Assembly: GCF_900114035.1 (NCBI RefSeq)
Contig: NZ_FORP01000001.1
Coordinates: forward strand, 682,001-746,000
Direction of reading: 5' to 3'
Length of the DNA: 64,000 bases
DNA from: Amycolatopsis sacchari
Lineage (GTDB): Bacteria > Actinomycetota > Actinomycetes > Mycobacteriales > Pseudonocardiaceae
Shown one piece after another: positions 56,573 to 64,000 of the stretch. The position numbers were made by a program, and so were the translations under genes. Under the pieces are notes generated by a model. The model saw only the letters and a program-made list of their open reading frames with translations. It was not told where the DNA came from and did no database searches. The stretch's first letter is position 1; every line of letters begins with the position of its first letter.

Positions 56573-57861
56573 GTGCGGTCCACGGTGAGTTCGAGGAAGT
56601 GCGCCGAGCACGAGATGCAGGGGTCGTGGTTGCGGATGGCCCGTTCGCACAGCGCGGTCAGCTCGGCGTCGGCCAGGTGCAGGTTCGCCGCCGCGACCCG
56701 CCGCAGATCCTCCTCGATCGCCGGCTGGTTCTGCGCCGTGGGCGGGACGATCACCGCCGAGCGGATCAGCCCGTCCTCCCCCAGCTCGTACCGGTGGTAC
56801 AGCAGGCCCCGTGGCGCCTCGCTGACCCCGTGTCCGGTCCCCGCGCGGGGCGCGACGGGCACGAAGGCCCGTGCCGGGCGCTCGTAGTCGCCGATCAGCC
56901 GCAGTGCCTCGTCCACCGCGTGGACGACCTCGACCGCCCGCACCACGACGCTGCGGAACGGGTTGCGGCACTCGGCTCCCAGGCCTGCTTCGACCGCGGC
57001 CTGCCGCGCGAGCGGGGACAGCGAGCTCGAACTGAACGTGTAGCGCGCGAGCGGCCCGGTCAGGTAGCGGCGGCCGTCGAGCCGGGCGTGCAACGCGGTC
57101 GAATGCGGGACCTGCTCCTCGACGACGTGCTCGGGGAACTCCGCGGGGGGAAACACCCCGCCCGTGGTCCGGCGCAGATCACCGCGCTCGATCGCGTACC
57201 GGTGGGGTTCCCATGCGGCCAGCAGCTCGTGGTCGAGCTCCAGGTCCGGGAACTCGAACCCGGCCACCCACCGCACCGTCTCGATCGCCTGGTCCAGAGC
57301 GCGCCGCAGCTGTTCGGCCAGCGCCACGAAGTCGGCGGGGGCGGGCACGGCGTAGAACCCGCCGACCCTGACGTTGATCGGGTGGATCGCTCTGCCGCCC
57401 ACCAGCTCCAGGATCGCGTTGCCCGCCTTCTTGAGCTCCAGGCCCCGCTCGACGATCTCGCGGTGGTCCTTCGCGAGCGTGATCGCGTCCGGGTAGCCGA
57501 GGAAGTCCGGGGCGTGCAGCAGGTGGATGTGCAGTGCGTGGCTGGAGATCCACTCGCCGCAGTACAGCAGCCTGCGCAGGGCGGCCAGCGGCGGGTCGAG
57601 CTCCACGCCGCACGCCTGTTCGAGGGCGTTGCACGCGCTGGTCTGGTACGCCACGGGGCAGATCCCGCAGATCCGCGCGGTGATGTCCGGGGGCTCGGTG
57701 TAGGCGCGCCCGCGCAGGAAGGCCTCGAAGAACCGCGGCGGCTCGTAGATGTTCAGCTCGGCCCGCTGCACCTGTCCGTTGTGGACGGTCAGGTGCAGCG
57801 CTCCCTCCCCCTCGACGCGTGCCAGCGAGCTGACCTTGAGCTGCCTAGTGCGATGGCTCAT
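56569..57861 (-). CDS. NiFe hydrogenase large (alpha) subunit, group 3b-like
   Basis: 430 aa. L1 motif [14 protein letters not shown] (near 63) and L2 motif [10 protein letters not shown] near the C-terminus give the four NiFe-binding cysteines; the tail after the His should be cleaved by the adjacent protease. The short length and the operon with beta/gamma NAD(P)-type subunits indicate a group 3b (bifunctional NADP-linked, sulfhydrogenase-like) enzyme. The 3' end overlaps the protease start. Confidence 0.93.
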   Translation of the reverse strand: MSHRTRQLKVSSLARVEGEGALHLTVHNGQVQRAELNIYEPPRFFEAFLRGRAYTEPPDITARICGICPVAYQTSACNALEQACGVELDPPLAALRRLLYCGEWISSHALHIHLLHAPDFLGYPDAITLAKDHREIVERGLELKKAGNAILELVGGRAIHPINVRVGGFYAVPAPADFVALAEQLRRALDQAIETVRWVAGFEFPDLELDHELLAAWEPHRYAIERGDLRRTTGGVFPPAEFPEHVVEEQVPHSTALHARLDGRRYLTGPLARYTFSSSSLSPLARQAAVEAGLGAECRNPFRSVVVRAVEVVHAVDEALRLIGDYERPARAFVPVAPRAGTGHGVSEAPRGLLYHRYELGEDGLIRSAVIVPPTAQNQPAIEEDLRRVAAANLHLADAELTALCERAIRNHDPCISCSAHFLELTVDRT

Positions 57862-58615
57862 CGTGGCTCCCCCGCCCGAACGCGGCGACGTTGAAGGTGG
57901 CGAAGACCCGCTCGACCTCGCCCTGGCTCATGCCGCGCGCCCGCAGCAGCGGCAGCAGCGCCGGCACGTTCGGCTCGGCCATCGGCCCGAAGCAGCCGAA
58001 GCAGCCGCGCCGGTAGGCCGGGCACAGTGCCCCGCACCCGGCCTGGGTGACCGGACCCAGGCACGGCGTGCCGTCGGCGACCATGACGCACGTGAGGCCA
58101 CGCCGCTTGCACTCGGTGCACACGCTCGTCCGCGGCGTCGCGGGCTCCCGCCCGGCGAGCAGCGCACACAGGGTCTCCAGCAGCTGGCCGCGGTCGATCG
58201 GGCAGCCACGCAGCTCGAAGTCGACCCGCACGTGCTCCGAGGCCGGGGTCGAGGTGGCGAGCGTGTCGATGTACTCGGGCCGCGCGTACACCACGGACGT
58301 GAACTCGCGGACGTCGGCGAAGTTTCGCAGCGCCTGGATCCCGCCCGCCGTAGCGCAGGCCCCGATCGCCACCAGCACCCGCGACTGCTCGCGGATCTCG
58401 TGGATGCGCCGCTCGTCGGCGGGCGTCGTGATCGACCCTTCCACCAATGAGACGTCATAGGGCCCTGGCACCACCGCGCTGGACGCTTCCAGGAAGTGCG
58501 CGATCGTGATCTCGCCCGCCAGCGCGAGCAGCTCGTCCTCGCAGTCCAGCAGCGTCAGCTGGCAGCCGTCACAAGAGGCGAACTTCCAGACGGCCAGTGT
58601 CGGCTTGCCCATCAC
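57845..58615 (-). CDS. NiFe hydrogenase small (delta) subunit
   Basis: 256 aa, no Tat signal, so cytoplasmic. [13 protein letters not shown] (near 12) and GACATAGG (near 85) bind the proximal cluster; [11 protein letters not shown] and [15 protein letters not shown] bind further clusters. The GTG at 58615 is followed at once by ATG 58612; the GTGA overlap with the upstream stop favours the GTG. Confidence 0.92.
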   Translation of the reverse strand: MMGKPTLAVWKFASCDGCQLTLLDCEDELLALAGEITIAHFLEASSAVVPGPYDVSLVEGSITTPADERRIHEIREQSRVLVAIGACATAGGIQALRNFADVREFTSVVYARPEYIDTLATSTPASEHVRVDFELRGCPIDRGQLLETLCALLAGREPATPRTSVCTECKRRGLTCVMVADGTPCLGPVTQAGCGALCPAYRRGCFGCFGPMAEPNVPALLPLLRARGMSQGEVERVFATFNVAAFGRGSHDEPSH

Positions 58616-59439
58616 AGCTCCCGCACCTTCAGCAGCGGCCCGGCGACGTCGTAGGTCACCACCGGACCGTCACGGCACACCAGCAGCGGACCGAGCTGGC
58701 AGTGCCCGCACTGCCCGGCGCCGCACTTCATGTTGCGTTCCAGCGAAACCTGGATGTCGCGGGCCGCGACTCCCCTGCCCTGCAGCGTCCGCGCGCAGAA
58801 CCGCATCATCGGTTCCGGGCCGCACAGCAGCGCCGTGGTACCCGCGGGTTCGAGGTCGAGTGCCGCCAGTGGTTCGGTCACGAACCCCACGCCGCCGGCC
58901 CAGCCGGGCCCCGGCACGTCCACCGTCCGGCACACGTCGATGTCCTCGTGCCAGGCCCACGCGTTGAGCTGGTGGCGGTAGAGGAACTCCCGGGGCGTCC
59001 TGGCACCCGCCACCAGCACGACGTGCCGGTAGGACGCCCGGTCAGCGAGTGCGGCGAGGACGACGGGGCGCAGTGGCGCCAGCCCGAGCCCGCCCGCGAC
59101 GACGACGAGGTCCCTGCCTCGTACCGACGCGAGGTCCCATCCCGTGCCGAAGGGGCCGCGCACGCCCAGCACCGCGCCCGGTGGCGTGTCGTGCAAGGCA
59201 CGGCTCACGGCGCCCACCGCACGGATCGTGTGGGTGGTTGTACCGTCCGATGTGGACGGATCACCGCTGACCGAGATCGCCACCTCGCCGACGCCGTGCG
59301 CGTAGAGCATCATGAACTGCCCCGGCCGCGAGCGCGGCAGCGCGTCGCGCACCGGCTCCAGGCACACGGTCACCGCGTCGTGGGTCTCGGTCACCCGGTT
59401 CGCGACGCGGTGCGGGACGGGGATCATCGCCGCGGTCAC
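58612..59439 (-). CDS. Hydrogenase gamma subunit, FAD/NAD(P)-binding reductase
   Basis: 275 aa. FAD-binding domain (RPGQFMMLY near 39), NAD-binding domain with [14 protein letters not shown] (near 111) and [10 protein letters not shown] (near 209), and C-terminal cluster [12 protein letters not shown] (near 240), as in the HydG/dihydroorotate dehydrogenase electron-transfer family. GTG start in a GTGA overlap. Confidence 0.92.
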   Translation of the reverse strand: MTAAMIPVPHRVANRVTETHDAVTVCLEPVRDALPRSRPGQFMMLYAHGVGEVAISVSGDPSTSDGTTTHTIRAVGAVSRALHDTPPGAVLGVRGPFGTGWDLASVRGRDLVVVAGGLGLAPLRPVVLAALADRASYRHVVLVAGARTPREFLYRHQLNAWAWHEDIDVCRTVDVPGPGWAGGVGFVTEPLAALDLEPAGTTALLCGPEPMMRFCARTLQGRGVAARDIQVSLERNMKCGAGQCGHCQLGPLLVCRDGPVVTYDVAGPLLKVREL

Positions 59440-59890
59440 GCCCGATCACCGGGGTTGCCGTAGAGGTCCAGCAGGCGGGCGCGGGTGGCCTGCAGCCTGC
59501 CGGACAGCACCTCCACCACCGCCGTCGCCAGGCGGTAGCCGAAGGCGGGGTGCCGCTCGGCGAGCGCGCGGAGCCGGGCGGCGTCCAGCCGCACCGCGGA
59601 CACCGGCTGGACGGCCGTCGCGTCGAAGTGCCAGTGGTACGGGGGCACCAGCCAGGACCAGCCCAGCAGGTCACCGCGCCCGAGGGTCTGGATCACCACG
59701 TCGCCCCGGCCGGGCACCGCGGTGGTCAGCTCGACCAGCCCGCTGGAGAGGATCCAGCAGGCGTCGGCGGGTTCGTCGGTGGAGAACAGCCGCTCGCCGG
59801 CGGTGTAGCTCACCTCGGCGGCGGCTTCCGCGATGAGCCCTCGCTCCTCCGGCGTCAGCCCGCCGAACAGCGGCAGGGTGGCGAGGTCGG

Positions 59891-59894
<4 letters not shown>
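59436..59894 (-). CDS. Cyclic-nucleotide-binding-domain protein without HTH
   Basis: 152 aa, a single cNMP-binding domain (about 8-120) and one C-terminal helix; the DNA-binding domain of Crp proteins is missing. Start and stop both overlap neighbours (ATGA and GTGA), so it is made with the hydrogenase beta and gamma subunits. Probably an allosteric or assembly subunit rather than a transcription factor. Confidence 0.82.
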
Positions 59895-60991
<1,097 letters not shown>

Positions 60992-60997
60992 GGTGCC

Positions 60998-61264
60998 TCA
61001 CCGTCCGAGGTGGACTTCGCGGTGGGTGATGGCTTCGATGTCCGCCGCGGTCGCGTCGAGCAACCGGTGGGCGAGGTCGGCCAGCGCGCGGGACACCGCG
61101 AGCTCGTCGCCGATCTCCGGCACGTCGGCGTCACGGGGGTTCAGCCGGGCCAGGCCGGTACCGGCCAAGCCCGTGTCGTCCGGGTTGTGCAGCCGGGCCT
61201 GGGCACGGGTGCGGTTGTCGTGCTCGTCGATGAAGACGTCGACGCGCCAGCGCTTCTCACGCAT
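60998..61264 (-). CDS. DUF1876 protein (Rv1738/Rv2632c-like)
   Basis: 88 aa. The opening WRVDVFIDEHDNRTRAQARL and the GDELAVSRALADLAHRLLD helix match DUF1876, a dsRBD-like fold; Rv1738 is a strongly DosR-induced member proposed to act like a ribosome hibernation factor. AGGAGGAAGAA lies before the ATG. Second gene behind the USP remnant and just upstream of the hydrogenase genes. Confidence 0.82.
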   Translation of the reverse strand: MREKRWRVDVFIDEHDNRTRAQARLHNPDDTGLAGTGLARLNPRDADVPEIGDELAVSRALADLAHRLLDATAADIEAITHREVHLGR

Positions 61265-61312
61265 TTTCTTCCTCCTCCTGGCTCGCGGTTCCCTCGTGTC
61301 CGGTGTGGACGA

Positions 61313-61909
61313 TCACGACAGGGCACTCGTGAGCCGACGACGACCAGCAGCCGCTGCTCGTCCCGGCCCACGGCCTCCCAGTCGATGCCGGTCGGCAACG
61401 AACGCCACAGCGGCCTCGGCGGGCTGGAACCCGTCCACTCCCACCACGACCGCGCCGCGCGCGTGCGGCTCACCGCCGCGGACCACGGGGCCGTGTGCGT
61501 GAACCGCGACGCTGCTGGAGACCGGACCCATCAGCATGCCGCGGAACCCACCGAAGCCACGGGAACCCAGCGCCACCATGAGTGCGTGGGCCGAAGCCGC
61601 TACGAGCTCGCCCGTCGGCGGTCCGACCTTCAGTTCCGTCTCGACCCGGGTCCGCGCCGCCGCCTCGCGCGCCTGCACCTTCGCCAGGTGCAGCCGGTGG
61701 TGGCCCTGCTCGACGGGGGTCTCGGTCAGGCCGTGCCTGCTGCCCGCGGTGATGTGCGGGCCCAGCGAAGGCAAGTCGCAGGTGTGGAACAGGTGCACCG
61801 GAACGTGGCGGCGCGCCCCCTCTCTCGCCGCCCGTGCGACTGCGCGGGACGCGGAAGCCGATCCGCCGACGCCCACGAGGATCGCGCGTTGTGCTGCTGT
61901 CTCACCCAT
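61313..61909 (-). pseudogene. Universal stress protein, second domain broken
   Basis: The first USP domain is intact (ILVGVGGSASASRAV near 10; VALGSRGFGGFRGMLMGPVS near 110). A second domain begins VVVGVDGFQPAEAAVAF but shifts frame near 61380. Pieces RSLPTGIDWEAVGRDEQRL and CPVVIVHTG survive in the other two frames, and roughly 80 residues of the domain are deleted. In-frame product 198 aa instead of about 290. It may still work as a one-domain USP. It leads the DUF1876-hydrogenase operon (48-bp gap). Confidence 0.75.
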
Positions 61910-61955
61910 GCGGGCCAGAGTGGCGCCACGTTTCGCGTTCCGGCAGGGTCCGGGG

Positions 61956-62909
61956 TCACCGGCGGCGGGGACCAAGGCCCGTACCGGAACCTGCCGCCGC
62001 GCGCTGCGCCGTCAGTACCCCGTTGACCGGGTAGCCCAACCGCAGGAACGCCTGCGGGTGTCCCGCCAGGCCGAGTCGTGCGATGAGCCCGGCCCGCACC
62101 TCGTGCAGCTGCAGCGGCTGGGTCAGCACCGAGCCGACCAGGCCGTTCGCCACCGCGGTCAACCAGACCTGCTGCAACGCGCGCCCGGCGAGCACGTGGT
62201 CGCGCCGGGCGTCGTCGGGGGTCAGCACCAGCAGCAGCTGCTCCCTGGCGAGGCGCTCGGCCAGGGTGATCGTGTCGGGCAGGTGGCTGTCGGCGCGCAC
62301 CAGCCCGCTCCACGGCAGCGTCGGCTCGAGCGGCAGTGGGTCGCGGAACTGGTCGGACCACGCGGACAGCTCGCGCTGGTAGGCCCGGTCGGCGCGCAGC
62401 ACCCGCCCCGCGTAGCCGAGCAGTTCGGCCAGCGCAGGGGACTCCCGGTCGGCGTGCACCGGCCGGATCTGCGTGCCCGCGACACCGGCGGCCGCCACGA
62501 GCGCGGCGACTTCGTGCCTGGCCAGCCGCTGCAGCGCGAACGGTGCGCGGTAGCTGCGCCGCCGGTAGATCGCGCTGTAGCGGTTCACCTCGTCCTCGGT
62601 CGCCGGTTCCCGTCCGCGGGCGGCGACGCGGGCGACCAGGTCCGGGCGGGCGCCGTCGGGGAACAGGGTCACCTCCGCGCGCCGGCCGAGTGCGCGCACG
62701 GCAAGCTCCACATTGGTCAGCACGGCGCCGCAGGAGATCATCCGGTCGCGCCCGCTCGGGTCGTGCCGCGGCAGCCGGGCCTCGAACCGCTCGTACACCT
62801 CGGCTCCGTCCGGGTGGATCTCCACCGCCCACGGCATGCTGTTGTGCACCGACGGCGCGTTCGCCGCCGCGCGCGCGAGCACTCCCACCTCGATGTCCGA
62901 CCAGGTCAT
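61956..62909 (-). CDS. Acg-family nitroreductase-like protein
   Basis: 317 aa. RAAANAPSVHNSMPW (near 10-24) and two tandem nitroreductase-like halves, as in Rv2032 (Acg), a DosR-regulated protein thought to store FMN. GGGAGG lies before the ATG at 62909. Its last codons contain the DosR-like box serving the USP/hydrogenase operon. Confidence 0.88.
   Translation of the reverse strand: MTWSDIEVGVLARAAANAPSVHNSMPWAVEIHPDGAEVYERFEARLPRHDPSGRDRMISCGAVLTNVELAVRALGRRAEVTLFPDGARPDLVARVAARGREPATEDEVNRYSAIYRRRSYRAPFALQRLARHEVAALVAAAGVAGTQIRPVHADRESPALAELLGYAGRVLRADRAYQRELSAWSDQFRDPLPLEPTLPWSGLVRADSHLPDTITLAERLAREQLLLVLTPDDARRDHVLAGRALQQVWLTAVANGLVGSVLTQPLQLHEVRAGLIARLGLAGHPQAFLRLGYPVNGVLTAQRAAAGSGTGLGPRRR
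61967..61980 (-). promoter_or_regulatory. DosR-type box upstream of the USP-DUF1876-hydrogenase operon
   Basis: Minus strand GGGCCTTGGTCCCC, 58 bp before the USP start, inside the 3' end of the nitroreductase gene. Confidence 0.6.
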
Positions 62910-62997
62910 CGTGACCACCCTCCCGTTTCCTCCGCCGCCAGCGTTCGCGTGCGGCGAGGGGGACGACAGAGCCCCGCTGCCTACCGAAGAGATGACC

Positions 62998-63021
62998 TTG
63001 GTCCCCGAAGCCGGGGACCAA
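62998..63021. promoter_or_regulatory. Perfect double DosR-type box between the nitroreductase gene and devR
   Basis: TTGGTCCCCG (62998-63007) and CGGGGACCAA (63012-63021) form a perfect 10-bp inverted repeat with a 4-bp spacer. Each arm is one half of the box found elsewhere, so this can be read as two overlapping sites. It lies between the divergent starts at 62909 and 63088, so it likely drives both, including autoregulation. Confidence 0.7.
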
Positions 63022-63087
63022 ACGCCACGCCGCCGGGACAAGGGGTGGTCCTAACCTGGATGACGACCGAGCGGAAAGGTGAGGACT

Positions 63088-63738
63088 GTGATCTCGATCT
63101 TCCTGGTCGACGACCACGAGGTCGTCCGCCGCGGCGTGGCCGACCTGCTCGAGACCGATCCGGGCCTCAAGGTCATCGGTGAGGCGTCGAACGCCGCGCA
63201 GGCGCTCGCGCGCATTCCCGCTCTCCGCCCCGACGTGGCGTTGCTCGACGTGCGCCTGCCCGACGGCAACGGGGTCGAGCTGTGCCGCGAGCTGCGCTCG
63301 AAGCTGCCCGACCTCAACGTGCTGATGCTGACCTCCTACACCGACGAGGAGGCCATGCTCAACGCCATCCTCGCCGGGGCAGGCGGCTACGTCATCAAGG
63401 ACATCCAGGGCCTGCAGCTGATCTCGGCGGTGCGGGAGATCGGCGCGGGCCGGTCACTGCTGGACAACCGCGCGGCCGCGACCCTGATGGCCAAGCTGCG
63501 TGCCGACGCGGCCGACCACGGCCCGCTCGCGCACCTCAGCGAGCAGGAGCGCACCCTGCTCGAGCTCATCGGCGAGGGCCTGACGAACCGGCAGATCGCC
63601 GGGCGCATGTTCCTCGCGGAGAAGACCGTGAAGAACTACGTCTCGCGCCTGCTCGCCAAGCTGGGTCTCGAACGCCGCACCCAGGCCGCCGTGCTGGCGA
63701 CCAAGCTGCACGAGCGCCGGCACCCCGACGGGGACTGA
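63088..63738 (+). CDS. devR: DosR/DevR hypoxia response regulator
   Basis: 216 aa, near the length of mycobacterial DosR (217). Receiver with [12 protein letters not shown] (4-15), phosphoacceptor Asp in [13 protein letters not shown] near 54, [20 protein letters not shown] and the linker [16 protein letters not shown]; LuxR-type HTH with [20 protein letters not shown] (about 174-193) nearly identical to DosR. The GTG at 63088 was chosen for similarity to DosR and the AGGTGAGG just before it; GTG 63079 would add three residues. No DosS/DosT kinase is adjacent. Confidence 0.93.
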   Translation: MISIFLVDDHEVVRRGVADLLETDPGLKVIGEASNAAQALARIPALRPDVALLDVRLPDGNGVELCRELRSKLPDLNVLMLTSYTDEEAMLNAILAGAGGYVIKDIQGLQLISAVREIGAGRSLLDNRAAATLMAKLRADAADHGPLAHLSEQERTLLELIGEGLTNRQIAGRMFLAEKTVKNYVSRLLAKLGLERRTQAAVLATKLHERRHPDGD

Positions 63739-63740
63739 TC

Positions 63741-64000
63741 TCAGCCGGCCCCGTCGGCCGCCGGATCCAGCCGGGCGCCCTCCCGCCAGTGCCGCACGAC
63801 TTCCGCGGAACGGATCACGGCGACCGGACTCGCCGCCTGGCCGGCCACGTGCGTGCTCGTCGAGCCCAGCAGCAGCCGCGCGAATCCCGTGTGCCCCCGC
63901 GCGCCGACCACCAGCAGCCTGGCGTGCTCGCCGAACTGCAAGAGGGTCTCGCCCGCCGGTCCGCGCAGCACGAGGTGCTCGACGGGTACCTGGGGGAACT
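63741..64000 (-). CDS. Universal stress protein, C-terminal part (runs off window)
   Basis: Visible part ends with the USP ATP-binding signature LLVVGARGHTGFARLLLGST and SPVAVIRS. The N-terminus lies beyond the right edge. Ends 2 bp from the devR stop, convergent. Another likely DosR-type target. Confidence 0.85.
   Translation of the reverse strand, partial: FPQVPVEHLVLRGPAGETLLQFGEHARLLVVGARGHTGFARLLLGSTSTHVAGQAASPVAVIRSAEVVRHWREGARLDPAADGAG

Overview
The window is GC-rich actinomycete chromosome, most likely Pseudonocardiaceae (Amycolatopsis-like; an inference from gene content and codon use, not from a marker gene). It shows a DosR/DevR-type dormancy regulator with typical target genes, a WhiB protein, TraB/FtsK-type mobile DNA and many stop/start (ATGA or GTGA) overlaps.

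Region 1 (1-11.5 kb) is core-like. A response regulator is coupled to a sensor kinase with tandem HAMP repeats that runs off the left edge. A catabolic cluster follows: LysR regulator, MHS-family transporter and MaoC hydratase on the minus strand; CoA-transferase A/B, 3-hydroxyacyl-CoA dehydrogenase and acyl-CoA dehydrogenase on the plus strand; and a convergent thiolase. Together they give CoA activation plus a full beta-oxidation turn, as in dicarboxylate (adipate-type) catabolism. A shared motif lies upstream of both the transporter and the CoA-transferase.

Region 2 (11.7-33.6 kb) is a composite genomic island at a tRNA-Leu(GAG) gene. The 3' end of the tRNA is repeated at about 24.87 kb and 29.91 kb, and a decayed serine recombinase abuts each repeat. 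Layer A carries a degraded TraB-type integrative element (FtsK-like translocase, DUF2637 protein, WhiB, HTH proteins), an unusual pair of paralogous HTH/partial-Nudix proteins around a cupin gene, a GntR regulator, IS and recombinase debris, and an AT-richer part with an OLD-like ATPase/TOPRIM protein and a protein with a HEPN-like motif. Layer B carries a trypsin-co-occurring-domain protein and a 1,221-residue protein fusing a trypsin-like protease to an Eco57I-like DNA methylase; this is the best candidate for an undescribed conflict system. Layer C carries a divergent pair: a 38-residue peptide and a STAND (NB-ARC/TPR) protein with near-identical repeats.

Region 3 (33.7-64 kb) looks like a hypoxia/dormancy island. 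It holds a 2-oxoacid oxidoreductase with a GltD-ferredoxin subunit, Hsp20, SQR-like/DsrC-like/DsrE-like sulfur proteins, a CBS-BON protein, cytochrome bd (cydAB) with a fused but frameshifted cydDC, two wax-ester/diacylglycerol acyltransferases, hypFCDE, a group-3b-like NiFe hydrogenase operon, a DUF1876 protein, universal stress proteins, an Acg-like nitroreductase and a DosR/DevR orthologue. A palindromic motif close to CCTTGGTCC lies before six of these transcription units and matches the known DosR box in form, so the region is probably one regulon feeding electrons from H2, 2-oxoacids and sulfide into low-oxygen respiration and storage-lipid synthesis.
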